Below the pieces are notes generated by a model. That model saw only the letters and a list, made by a program, of their open reading frames with translations. It had not been told where the DNA came from and did no database searches. A stretch of 64,000 nt of DNA from Pseudomonadota bacterium. GTDB taxonomy: Bacteria > Pseudomonadota > Gammaproteobacteria > Steroidobacterales > Steroidobacteraceae. Below are positions 17,440-25,645 of this stretch, one piece after another. How positions within the stretch are numbered: the first letter of the stretch is position 1; every line of letters begins with the position of its first letter. The stretch is taken from positions 1-64,000 of the forward strand of contig JAKBBE010000006.1 of the NCBI GenBank assembly GCA_021826035.1, given 5' to 3'. Both the position numbers and the translations under genes were made by a program.

Positions 17440-19023
17440 CTAAGCGGGATCCTCGCCGGTGAGGAATTCGCGCATCAGCGTCAGCAGAGTCTCGGCCCGG
17501 ATCGGCTTGCTCAGAATCCGCAATTGTGGATCGGGTGCAAGGCCGCGGATCGCGCTCGACGTGTCGCCCGTGACCAAAATCGCCTTCAACTGCGGACCGA
17601 GCCGCTCGCGAAGCGCGCTGATGACCTGGATACCGGTTTGATTCGGGCCCAGATGATAATCGGTCATCAGCAAATCGAGCCGTGCGCCGCCCTTGACCAC
17701 TGCAAGCGCTTCCTCTGCGGAACCGACCGGGATGACCTGATAGCCCTCGACCCTGAGCAGCATGCGCGTCGCATCGCGCACGCTCGGATCGTCTTCGACG
17801 AGCATCACACTGGGCCGGCCGCCGCTCGCTTGCGGAACCGCGCCTCCGGAGTTCTCCTCACTTTGCGTCCCCGCAACGGTTGCCTGCGGTCCGGCGGCCG
17901 GCAGCAGCAATGAGAACGTCGAGCCCGAGCCGACTTGCGAACTGACGTCGATCCTCAGGCCGAGCAGTTGAATAATCCGCTTGACGATCGAGAGCCCGAG
18001 TCCGTAGCCGTCGCGTGAGGTATTGGCTCCTACCCCGACCTGGTAGAACTCGTCGTAGATCAACGTGAGTTGGTCGGCTGGAATTCCAATGCCCGTGTCG
18101 CAGACATCGAGGCGAACCGCCGTCTCCCCGAGCGGCATGCAACGCAGGGCCACCGTGCCAGAGCGCGTATATTTCACAGCATTCGACACTAAGTTGCGCA
18201 CCACTTGCTCGACTAACGCCGGGTCGCTGCGCACCCAAACGTTCGCAGGATTCGTCTCCAAGGTCAGGCCCTTGCCAGCTGCGACGCTGGAGAACTCCCG
18301 GCGGATTTCCTCGCAGATCCGCGCCAGTGAGAAATCGATGATCTCCGGTTTGATCGCACCGGACTCGAGCTTGCTGATGTCGAGCAGCGCATTGAGCAAT
18401 CGCGACATCGCGCCGATCGCCTTCTCCTGCTGCGAGAGCGCCTCGGTGAGCAGAGGATCGTGGACGGTTCGGCGCAACGTGCCGTTGAGCAGCGCAAGCG
18501 CCTGCAGCGGTTGGCGCAGATCATGGCTCGCCGTTGCCAAGAAGCGGCTCTTGCCCTGATTGGCACGATCGGCGCTCTCGCGCGCCAAATCGGCGAGCTC
18601 GCGAGCCTCTTCGGCTACCGCCCGCGCGGCAATCAATTCCTTCTGAATCCGCTGGCGATCGCTGACGTCACGGATCGCGGCTACAACAAGGGTCTCGCCA
18701 CCGTCGACGACGGGACTGAGACTGATCTCCACGGGAAACTCGGAACTATCACGTCGCAGCCCGTAGAGTTCGAGATTCTGACCCATGGGGCGCGCCCGCA
18801 TATGGGCGCGGTAATCGGCTCGGTGCTGGAGGTGACGGATCCTGAAGCGCTCGGGAAGCAGCGTCTCGATGGGCCTTCCGACGATTTCCTCGCGGGCATA
18901 TCCGAAGAGTGCAAAGACCTGGCGGTTGACGAACCGCACCAGTCCGCTGGCATCGACGATGAGCATGGCGTCGGGTGCCGCTTCGAGTGCACTGCGCGCA
19001 AGTTCTGGCGGCGTCAAGCGCAT
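17440..19023 (-). CDS. PAS-domain hybrid sensor histidine kinase with C-terminal receiver
   Basis: A 527-residue signalling protein without obvious membrane helices. A PAS domain (about residues 8-125) begins ALEAAPDAMLIVDASGLVRF. A short coiled coil (ELADLARESADRANQGKS) precedes the HisKA box ATASHDLRQPLQALALLNG with its phosphoacceptor His. The HATPase follows: NLVSNAVKYT (N box), DTGIGIP (G1) and DGYGLGLSIVKR (G2). The receiver occupies about residues 400-520 with VMLVEDDPSVRDA, phospho-acceptor LLMTDYHLG and the conserved Lys in SKPI. This SHDLRQPLQAL type is common in orphan hybrid kinases of proteobacteria. The ATG at 19023 has AAGGA upstream. It ends about 70 bases from DoxX, convergently. 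It may sense cytoplasmic redox state or a ligand, but the signal is unknown. Confidence 0.9.
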   Translation of the reverse strand: MRLTPPELARSALEAAPDAMLIVDASGLVRFVNRQVFALFGYAREEIVGRPIETLLPERFRIRHLQHRADYRAHMRARPMGQNLELYGLRRDSSEFPVEISLSPVVDGGETLVVAAIRDVSDRQRIQKELIAARAVAEEARELADLARESADRANQGKSRFLATASHDLRQPLQALALLNGTLRRTVHDPLLTEALSQQEKAIGAMSRLLNALLDISKLESGAIKPEIIDFSLARICEEIRREFSSVAAGKGLTLETNPANVWVRSDPALVEQVVRNLVSNAVKYTRSGTVALRCMPLGETAVRLDVCDTGIGIPADQLTLIYDEFYQVGVGANTSRDGYGLGLSIVKRIIQLLGLRIDVSSQVGSGSTFSLLLPAAGPQATVAGTQSEENSGGAVPQASGGRPSVMLVEDDPSVRDATRMLLRVEGYQVIPVGSAEEALAVVKGGARLDLLMTDYHLGPNQTGIQVISALRERLGPQLKAILVTGDTSSAIRGLAPDPQLRILSKPIRAETLLTLMREFLTGEDPA

Positions 19024-19493
19024 GAGGAGCGCTTCCTTTACTGTTCCCTGAAATGACCTGATGAGTCCGGCGTCTGTGCTGTGGCGGCCGGCATCGCCGA
19101 GAACCACTGCGACGCGCAGTCGCGGCGCTTCCGTTCGATTCCCCTCGGTGTCTCCGTGGGTCGATCGTCGAAATCTACCGATACCGAGCATACGTTTTTT
19201 CGATCCGGCTGCGCAAATGCGATTTGGACACACTCTTGCGCAGACCACTCATCGCGGGCACAAACCGGAACTGCGGTCGGACCCAGGAAGCACCCTGCCG
19301 AATGAACCCGTCTCTCACCGGCGGTACGCCCTAGGGGGTCGGCGTCGTTGCGAATCTTGCGTTTCGTCTGTTTTAGCGCCGCGCATGGTCACAAACGAGC
19401 CTGCCATGCGAGTTATGGTCCGTACATCTACGAAGACGAACCCGCGTACCTAAGTGGCAGCATGCCAAGCCTGCACGGATCGAGGGATATGCG
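19024..19493. other. Intergenic control region upstream of the hydrogenase operon
   Basis: About 470 bases between the divergent hybrid kinase and the first hydrogenase gene. No gene is supported. A short inverted repeat TGGCA-GCA-TGCCA lies at 19455-19467, 27 bases before the protease start. It resembles half of a -24 element but lacks correctly spaced -12 GC, so I do not call a sigma54 promoter. Confidence 0.5.
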
Positions 19494-19967
19494 GTGGGAA
19501 GCTCGATCGTCCTTGGACTCGGCAACATTCTGCTCAGCGACGACGGCGCCGGAGTGCATGCGGCACAGACGCTGATCCAGCGTTTACCGGAAGCATCCGC
19601 CGTTCGTGTCCTCGATGCCGGAACTCTCAGTTTCACGCTGCTCGGACTCCTCGAGGACGCCGATCGCCTCATCGTTTTCGACGCGGGGGACTTCGGCGCC
19701 GACCCGGGTGCCGTCCGCTGCCTGGAATCCGACACGCTCGATGGCTTCCTCGCCGATGTGAGCCGCAAGCGTTCCGTCCACGAGGTCGGACTCGCCGATC
19801 TGCTCGACATGGCACGGCTGCGCCAGATCTTGCCGCGCCAGCGCGCACTCATCTGCATCCAGGCGTACGACCTCGGCTGGGGTCTCGAGCCGAGCGCGTC
19901 CGTTCGCGCGGGGATACGGCAGGCCACTGATGAAGCACTGCGCCTCCTCGAGCAGTGGCAGTCATGA
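19494..19967 (+). CDS. hynD: [NiFe] hydrogenase maturation endopeptidase (HynD/HupD/HyaD family)
   Basis: A 157-residue cytoplasmic protease that trims the C-terminus of the hydrogenase large subunit after Ni insertion. Conserved features are VLGLGNILLSDDGAGVHAA with the metal-binding Asp/Glu position near residue 16, DAGTLSFTLL, LIVFDAGDFGADPG and the SVHEVGLADLL segment with its metal His. The length is typical of the family. The GTG at 19494 has a GAGGG about 8 bases upstream. It is the first gene of the hydrogenase operon, and its stop overlaps the HupH-like start as ATGA. Its likely substrate is the large subunit at 23526-25268, which carries the matching DPCxxCxxH tail. Confidence 0.92.
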   Translation: MGSSIVLGLGNILLSDDGAGVHAAQTLIQRLPEASAVRVLDAGTLSFTLLGLLEDADRLIVFDAGDFGADPGAVRCLESDTLDGFLADVSRKRSVHEVGLADLLDMARLRQILPRQRALICIQAYDLGWGLEPSASVRAGIRQATDEALRLLEQWQS

Positions 19968-20425
19968 GCGCTCTGGGGGACATTCCGATTCATGTCGAAC
20001 CGTCAGCCGAAAAATCGGTTGGACGCGACTTCGGCGTCGGGTTGGGGGCGATTCTCTCGGAACTCGCTACGCTGCTCGAGGCGCTGCGCTCTACGGGTGA
20101 GGAGGGTGCGATCGACCTGCGCAGCCTGCCGTTGGGTCCGAACGACCTAGATCGCCTGCGGCGCCTTCTCGGCAGCGGCGAAGTGGACATTCGCATCGAC
20201 GCCAACGGCGAAAGCCGCATTCGCGAGACGGCGGTATCCGGACTCTGGTGGACGGAGCATCGCAATGCCGCGGGCGAGCCGCTCGCCGTCCTGATCGAAG
20301 TCGCCCGCGTACCGAACATCCTGTTGACCGCGGACGATGATCTTGCGCGCGGAGCAGTGCGGCTTCGAACCGTCGCTTCAGCGCAATTCTCAGCACCCGG
20401 GGAGACCCCGCATGGCACGACCTGA
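19964..20425 (+). CDS. hupH: HupH-like hydrogenase expression/maturation protein
   Basis: A 153-residue protein that corresponds mainly to the HupH C-terminal domain: GPNDLDRLRRLLGSGEVDIRI, then SGLWWTEHRNAAGEPLAVLIEV and ARVPNILLTADDDL (given in part). HupH proteins help assemble the iron-sulfur small subunit or protect it in uptake hydrogenases. Full-length HupH is usually nearer 280 residues, so this is a short form. A longer frame starting at 19955 is possible, but the ATGA overlap at 19964 is the natural start. Its end overlaps the small-subunit start by 14 bases, supporting tight co-expression. Confidence 0.8.
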   Translation: MSALGDIPIHVEPSAEKSVGRDFGVGLGAILSELATLLEALRSTGEEGAIDLRSLPLGPNDLDRLRRLLGSGEVDIRIDANGESRIRETAVSGLWWTEHRNAAGEPLAVLIEVARVPNILLTADDDLARGAVRLRTVASAQFSAPGETPHGTT

Positions 20426-21536
20426 TACCGAGCTCACGATTGGCGAGCTGCTCGATCGCAATGGCGTCAGCCGTCGCAGCTTCATCAAATACTGTACCGC
20501 GATGGCCTCGCTGCTCGCGCTGCCGCCGCTTGCCGCTCGCGCGATGGCCGCGCAGCTGCGCGCTGCCCGCCGACCATCCGTCATCTACCTGTCGTTCCAG
20601 GAGTGCACCGGTTGCCTGGAGTCTTTGACCCGATCGTTCGCTCCGACAGTCGAAAACCTGATCTTCAACGTCATCTCCCTCGACTACGATGACACGCTCA
20701 TGGCCGCTGCCGGAGCGCAAGCCGAGCAGGCGCGCGCGCAGGCCATGGAGGCGAACTACGGCAAATACTTGCTCGTGGTCGACGGGGCGGTCCCGACTGC
20801 CGACGGTGGTGTGTATCACTGCGCTGCCGGCCGCTCCGGCCTCGACATTCTCTCCGAATGCGCCAAGGGCGCCGCCGCGATTGTCGCGGTCGGAACCTGC
20901 GCCTCATTCGGCGGCTTGCCATTCGCAGATCCGAACCCGACCGGTGCCCGCGCAATATCATCGTTGGTGCCGGGAAAGCCCGTGGTCAATGTATCCGGCT
21001 GTCCGCCGATTCCGGAGGTCATTGCCGGGACACTCCTGCAGTACGTCACTACGGGGCGGGTACCAGACCTCGATGAGCATCTGCGGCCGACGGTGTTTTA
21101 CGGCAACAGCATTCACGACCGCTGCTACCGACGTCCATTTTACGATCGCGGTGAATTCGCCAAAACCTTCGACGACGAGGGCGCGCGCAACGGTTGGTGT
21201 CTGTACGAACTCGGCTGCAAGGGGCCGACCACTTACAACGCCTGCGCTACGCTGAAATGGAACAACGCGGTGAGCTTCCCGATCCAATCTGGTCATCCCT
21301 GTCTCGGCTGCGCGGAACCGGATTTCTGGGACAGAGGCAGCTTCTACAGCCCGATCCCCACCGCGCGCTGGGGCAAAGCGGGCGAGGTGAGCCCTGCGCA
21401 AGCCGGTACGCTCGCGGGCGTTGCGGCGCTCGCGGGGGCGGCGATCGGCGCCGGCAGCGTGGTGTTGGCCCGCAAACGCATCAATCGAAACAAGCGCACC
21501 AAGAGTCACGATTCCGAAAAAGGCAACGAGGAGTAG
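20412..21536 (+). CDS. hynS: [NiFe] hydrogenase small subunit, Isp-type (group 1e-like)
   Basis: A 374-residue electron-transfer subunit. A twin-arginine leader is present (SRRSFIKYCTAMASLLALPP), so the folded heterodimer is exported to the periplasmic face by Tat. Cluster ligands are visible: ECTGCLES for the proximal cluster with GTCASFGG and GCPPIPEVI, then IHDRCYRR, GWCLYELGCKG and HPCLGCAEPDFWD for the medial and distal clusters. A C-terminal hydrophobic helix (GTLAGVAALAGAAIGAGSVV) anchors it in the membrane. It carries electrons from the Ni-Fe site to Isp1/Isp2. The order S-isp1-isp2-L is the hallmark of Isp-type hydrogenases such as Thiocapsa Hyn. Confidence 0.95.
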   Translation: MARPDTELTIGELLDRNGVSRRSFIKYCTAMASLLALPPLAARAMAAQLRAARRPSVIYLSFQECTGCLESLTRSFAPTVENLIFNVISLDYDDTLMAAAGAQAEQARAQAMEANYGKYLLVVDGAVPTADGGVYHCAAGRSGLDILSECAKGAAAIVAVGTCASFGGLPFADPNPTGARAISSLVPGKPVVNVSGCPPIPEVIAGTLLQYVTTGRVPDLDEHLRPTVFYGNSIHDRCYRRPFYDRGEFAKTFDDEGARNGWCLYELGCKGPTTYNACATLKWNNAVSFPIQSGHPCLGCAEPDFWDRGSFYSPIPTARWGKAGEVSPAQAGTLAGVAALAGAAIGAGSVVLARKRINRNKRTKSHDSEKGNEE

Positions 21537-21540
21537 CACC

Positions 21541-22200
21541 ATGGACCTCGTCGATTTCGCACGTGGACCCGCCTTGAAGGTGGCGTTCGTGGTTTTCTTC
21601 ATCGGGGTACTCTGGCGCCTCGTGAACGTGATCCTGCTGCGGCACGGTCGAATGCTGAGCGAGCCGCGCCGCAGTGTCGGTGCGGCGCTCCTTGGCGGGA
21701 TAAAAGGGATGGGCTCTCGCTCCTGGCCGCATCCGGAATTCATCAAGCGGACTGTGACGGGTGAGGCCCTCGGATACTCGTATCACATCGGTCTGTTCAT
21801 CGTCATTCTCTTCTTCGCGCCTCACGTCATCTTCTTCGGCAGTTTGGTCGGAATGCGCTGGTCGACGCTGCCGAACAGCATCATCACTATTTTTTCCGTG
21901 ATCACTCTTACGCTGTTCGTTGCCGTGCTTTCGCGCCGCGTTGGACATCCGGTGCTGCGCCATTTGTCGAATTTCGACGACTACTTCAGCTGGTTCGTCG
22001 TAGCGCTCGTGCTGATCACCGGCCTGATGGCCACCGCCCACGTCGGTGGTCCGTACCAGACGATTCTCGGCCTACACATCCTCAGTTTCGATCTGCTGCT
22101 CCTCTGGTATCCGTTCGGCAAGCTCATGCATGCGTTTTATATATTCCCGACCCGGGCCATAGACGGGTATCTGATGACACGAAAGGGGGCGCCATCGTGA
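21541..22200 (+). CDS. isp1: Isp1, cytochrome b (NarI/DsrM-like) membrane subunit of Isp-type hydrogenase
   Basis: A 219-residue integral membrane protein with about five helices (for example ALKVAFVVFFIGVLWRLVNV and SYHIGLFIVILFFAPHVIFF). His residues are positioned for heme b as in NarI/DsrM-type gamma subunits. In Isp hydrogenases it passes electrons from HynS to the quinone pool together with Isp2. The ATG at 21541 follows GAGGAG four bases after the HynS stop. An upstream in-frame extension lies inside hynS and is not used. The stop overlaps isp2 as GTGA. Placement between the small and large subunit genes identifies it more firmly than sequence alone. Confidence 0.9.
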   Translation: MDLVDFARGPALKVAFVVFFIGVLWRLVNVILLRHGRMLSEPRRSVGAALLGGIKGMGSRSWPHPEFIKRTVTGEALGYSYHIGLFIVILFFAPHVIFFGSLVGMRWSTLPNSIITIFSVITLTLFVAVLSRRVGHPVLRHLSNFDDYFSWFVVALVLITGLMATAHVGGPYQTILGLHILSFDLLLLWYPFGKLMHAFYIFPTRAIDGYLMTRKGAPS

Positions 22201-23513
22201 ATTCCTCATTTGTGGAACTGCGCGCCAATCTGGCGCCGGAAGAGGCGCGGATCACGGATCGAGAGCGGGTGGCCGGGGCGATGCGCGGCTTCGCCCGCGA
22301 ATTCGGGGCACTGAGTGCGCTGCGGCTCGAAGCGTGCGTGCATTGTGGCATGTGCGCAGATGCGTGCCATTTCTATATCGCGACCGAGGACCCGCAGTAC
22401 ACACCGGTGCTGAAGGTAGAGCCGTTCAAGCAGGCCTTCAAGCGCGAGGCGGGCGCGTTTGCGCCGATATTTCGGTGGTTCAATCTGAAGCCGAAGGTTA
22501 CCGCCGCGGAACTCGACCAGTGGCAGCACCTGCTCTATGACAGCTGCAATCTCTGCGGGCGATGCTCCTTGATGTGTCCCATGGGGATCGACATCGCTGA
22601 CCTGATCGAGCAGGCACGGCGTGGCATGTTCGAGGCCGGTCTTGCCCCGAAGGAGTTGTACGAAAAGGCGGCCTATCAACGGCAGACCGGACAACCGGAG
22701 CCGACGAGCGAGCCATACCGGGACCAGTTGCTCGCGATCGGGCAGAAGTTCGGCGTCGAGATGCCGCTCGACAAGCCGCAGGCGGAGGTGATGTTGACCG
22801 TGCCGAGAACGGACATCGAGCACTATCCGGCGGCGGTTGCCGCGATCGCGCGAGTCATGGCGCACATGAAGGTCGACTGCACGTTTCGCACCGACGGATT
22901 GATCGCGGAGAACTACGGATACTACGCCGGCGGGCGTGATTGGCAGCGGCGCATCAGCATGCGTCTGGTCGACGAGGCCGTTGCCTGCCGCGCCAAGGTA
23001 CTCATCGTGCCGGAATGCGGGCATGCGTACTCGGCATTGCGCTGGGAGGCCGCTGAGTTGCTCGGCCGGCCGCTCCCGTTCAAAGTTCAGCACGTCACGG
23101 AATACCTGGCAGACGCGCTCGAGGCGGGGCGGCTTAAGCTTCGTCCTGCCGAGGCTGGTGTGACGGCATTTCATGACCCCTGCCAACTGGTTCGCAAGGG
23201 CGGCGTCACGGATGCTCCGCGGCGACTGATGCGAGCGATGGGAATTGAGCCCACCGAGACCGTTCGGCACATCGGCTACAACATCTGTTGTGGCGGTGGC
23301 GGCGGAGTCTTCGATATCAAGCGTGCGGCACCGCTGCGCTACCGCGTCATCGAAGAGAAGTTCAATGAAATCGACCGTACAGGAGCGCAAACGTTCCTCA
23401 CGAGTTGCTCGGATTGTCGGCGGACCTTCGATGATGGCAAGCAGCACTTCAACTGGCAGCAGACCCCGCGCAGTCTGGTGGAGTTGCTCGCCGCGCACTT
23501 GCGCAACGCGTAA
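22197..23513 (+). CDS. isp2: Isp2, HdrD/GlpC-like iron-sulfur subunit of Isp-type hydrogenase
   Basis: A 438-residue cytoplasmic-side protein. Two [4Fe-4S] motifs occur at about residues 44-55 (CVHCGMCADAC) and 118-128 (CNLCGRCSLMCPMGID). The C-terminal half has CCG-domain features, HDPCQLVRKGG and NICCGGGGGVFD, plus a late SCSDCRRTF. This is the heterodisulfide-reductase HdrD plan used by Isp2 and DsrK. With Isp1 it would relay electrons from hydrogenase to quinone, or to a thiol/disulfide site. GTG at 22197 is the start, overlapping isp1 by four bases. Together with HynSL and Isp1 this gives the complete four-gene Isp set. Confidence 0.93.
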   Translation: MNSSFVELRANLAPEEARITDRERVAGAMRGFAREFGALSALRLEACVHCGMCADACHFYIATEDPQYTPVLKVEPFKQAFKREAGAFAPIFRWFNLKPKVTAAELDQWQHLLYDSCNLCGRCSLMCPMGIDIADLIEQARRGMFEAGLAPKELYEKAAYQRQTGQPEPTSEPYRDQLLAIGQKFGVEMPLDKPQAEVMLTVPRTDIEHYPAAVAAIARVMAHMKVDCTFRTDGLIAENYGYYAGGRDWQRRISMRLVDEAVACRAKVLIVPECGHAYSALRWEAAELLGRPLPFKVQHVTEYLADALEAGRLKLRPAEAGVTAFHDPCQLVRKGGVTDAPRRLMRAMGIEPTETVRHIGYNICCGGGGGVFDIKRAAPLRYRVIEEKFNEIDRTGAQTFLTSCSDCRRTFDDGKQHFNWQQTPRSLVELLAAHLRNA

Positions 23514-23525
23514 GAGGACCCATCG

Positions 23526-25268
23526 ATGAGCACCCAGACGATAGTCGTTGATCCCATCACGCGCATCGAGGGCCATCTTCGCATCGAAGCGCAGATGGAC
23601 GGAAACGTCATTTCACAAGCCATCAGTTCCGGCACCATGGTGCGCGGCGTAGAGATCATTCTGCGCAACCGTGACCCGCGTGATGCCTGGGCGTTCGCGC
23701 AACGCATCTGTGGAGTGTGCACGCTCGTGCATGGCATCGCGTCGGTGCGTGCAGTGGAAGATGCGCTGCGCTACGACATACCACCGAACGCGAACTTAAT
23801 CCGAAATTTGATGATAGGCGCGCAATTCGTCCACGACCACGTCATGCATTTCTATCACTTGCATGCGCTCGACTGGGTGGACGTCGTTTCCGCGTTGTCC
23901 GCGGATCCGAAGGAGACGTCGACTCTGGCGCAATCGATCTCCACGTACCCGATGTCCTCGCCCGGATATTTTGCAGATGTGCAGCGTCGGGTGAAGACCC
24001 TCGTGGAGTCCGGCCAGCTGGGGATCTTCGCCAATGGTTACTGGGGGCACCCGGCGTACAAGCTCCCGCCGGCGGCAAATCTGTTGGCGGTCGCACACTA
24101 TCTGGAAGCGTTGGCGTGGCAACGCCGGGCTGCGGAATTGCACGCGATTTTCGGTGGTAAGAATCCGCACCCGAACTTCGTGGTGGGTGGTAGTCCGGTC
24201 GGCATCAGTGTGCACGAAGCCAGTGGTACCGGTACGACCACCGTCAACACCGTGGGCTTGGCGCGGGTGGCGGAAATCATCGAGCACATGCGCAGCTTCG
24301 TCGACCAGGTATATCTGCCCGATACGCTCGCGATCGCGTCGTTCTACAAGGACTGGCTGACACCGGGTCACGGCGAAGGTATCGGGAATTTTCTCTGCTA
24401 TGGAGACTTCCCCGCGAGCGGCATCCCAAATCCCACGCAGATGATGATCCCGCGCGGTGCGATCCTCGGGCGCGACCTTACGCGGATTCATGAGGTGGAC
24501 TTGAATGCGGAGGCTGAAATCGAGGAATTCGTGGCGCACTCCTGGTACGACTACACGAGCGGCAAGGACTCTGGGTTGCACCCTTATGAGGGACAGACCC
24601 ACCTGCAGTATTCCGGACCGAAGCCCCCGTACGCACACCTCGATCCCGCGGCCAGCTATTCCTGGCTGAAGTCGCCGCGGTGGAAAGGGCACCCCATGGA
24701 GGTCGGTCCGCTCGCGCGGGTCCTGATGCTCTATGCGAGCGGACACCAGCCGACCCGTGAGCTCGCCGACAAAGCCCTTGCGCAGCTCGATGTGCCCCTT
24801 GCGGCGCTGTATTCGACTTTGGGGCGTACGGCGGCGCGAACGCTCGAGGCGAAGATCATCGCGGACGCCATGACCGGCTGGTACGAGTCGCTGATGAAGA
24901 ATATCAATACCGGAGACGTACACACGTTCAACGCGCAGCGATGGGATCCGCAGTCTTGGCCATCGCATGCCAGAGGCGTCGGTTTCACCGAGGCGCCTCG
25001 CGGTGCGCTCGCTCATTGGGTCGTGATCGATGATGGATTGATCAGCAACTACCAAGCCGTGGTTCCGAGTACCTGGAATGCCGGTCCCCGTGATTCGGTC
25101 GGACAGGAGGGGCCGTACGAAGCGGCGCTGAAGGGTCAGGCGCTGGCCGTGATCGATCAGCCGCTCGAGATTCTGCGCACCATCCACAGCTTCGACCCCT
25201 GCATCGCATGCGCGGTCCATCTGAGCGCTCCGGGCGGTAAGGAGCTGCTGCAGGTGAAGGTGGTCTGA
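23526..25268 (+). CDS. hynL: [NiFe] hydrogenase large subunit, Isp-type (group 1e-like)
   Basis: A 580-residue catalytic subunit that splits H2 at the Ni-Fe(CN)2CO centre. The four metal cysteines are in the L1 motif RICGVCTLVHGIASVRAVED (about residues 59-62) and the L2 motif DPCIACAVH near the end. Fifteen residues after the L2 His (LSAPGGKELLQVKVV) are the expected C-terminal peptide removed by the HynD protease. PITRIEGHLRIE at the N-terminus is also family-typical. AGAGGA lies about 8 bases before the ATG. It carries no signal peptide, as expected for export by piggy-back on the Tat leader of HynS. Confidence 0.96.
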   Translation: MSTQTIVVDPITRIEGHLRIEAQMDGNVISQAISSGTMVRGVEIILRNRDPRDAWAFAQRICGVCTLVHGIASVRAVEDALRYDIPPNANLIRNLMIGAQFVHDHVMHFYHLHALDWVDVVSALSADPKETSTLAQSISTYPMSSPGYFADVQRRVKTLVESGQLGIFANGYWGHPAYKLPPAANLLAVAHYLEALAWQRRAAELHAIFGGKNPHPNFVVGGSPVGISVHEASGTGTTTVNTVGLARVAEIIEHMRSFVDQVYLPDTLAIASFYKDWLTPGHGEGIGNFLCYGDFPASGIPNPTQMMIPRGAILGRDLTRIHEVDLNAEAEIEEFVAHSWYDYTSGKDSGLHPYEGQTHLQYSGPKPPYAHLDPAASYSWLKSPRWKGHPMEVGPLARVLMLYASGHQPTRELADKALAQLDVPLAALYSTLGRTAARTLEAKIIADAMTGWYESLMKNINTGDVHTFNAQRWDPQSWPSHARGVGFTEAPRGALAHWVVIDDGLISNYQAVVPSTWNAGPRDSVGQEGPYEAALKGQALAVIDQPLEILRTIHSFDPCIACAVHLSAPGGKELLQVKVV

Positions 25269-25288
25269 GGCGGGTAGCCGTTCGTTCC

Positions 25289-25645
25289 ATGCACGAACTC
25301 GCTGTCTGTCAGGGGTTGATCCGCGAGGTTGAAGCGGTGGCTCGCGCACATGAGGCGCAGAGCGTGGTCTGCATCACGGTCTGCGTCGGTCCATTGTCAG
25401 GCATCGAGCCGCAGTTGCTCGAGAGTGCTTTCCCCCTCGCCAGTGCCGGAACCGGTGCCGCGCGGGCGCGTCTCGTCATTGAATGTGCCCCAGTCAAAGT
25501 ACGCTGTCCGAGCTGCGCGCGGGAGTCGGAGGTTCCAAGCGCGCGCCTGCTGTGTGCACACTGCGGAGAGTGGCGCGTCGAGCTGCTGAGCGGGGCAGAA
25601 CTACTGTTGACCAGAGTCGAGCTGACCAGGAGGCACGATGCGTGA
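25289..25645 (+). CDS. hypA: HypA, nickel delivery protein for hydrogenase maturation
   Basis: A 118-residue metallochaperone. It begins MHELAVCQ, a HypA variant of MHExS with the nickel-binding His2/Glu3. It has a zinc site formed by CPSC (about residues 70-73) and CAHC (about 89-92). It works with HypB (at 40545) to load nickel into HynL. It is separated here from hypB, hypCDE and hypF by about 11 kb, yet lies only 20 bases after hynL. Its end overlaps the radical SAM start by eight bases. Confidence 0.93.
   Translation: MHELAVCQGLIREVEAVARAHEAQSVVCITVCVGPLSGIEPQLLESAFPLASAGTGAARARLVIECAPVKVRCPSCARESEVPSARLLCAHCGEWRVELLSGAELLLTRVELTRRHDA

Noticed and set aside
18460..19056. Rightward frame across the histidine kinase
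   Set aside because: Antisense to a kinase with complete HisKA, HATPase and receiver motifs.
19455..19480. Possible sigma54 promoter upstream of the hydrogenase genes
   Set aside because: TGGCA is present but the -12 GC is not at the required ten-base spacing.
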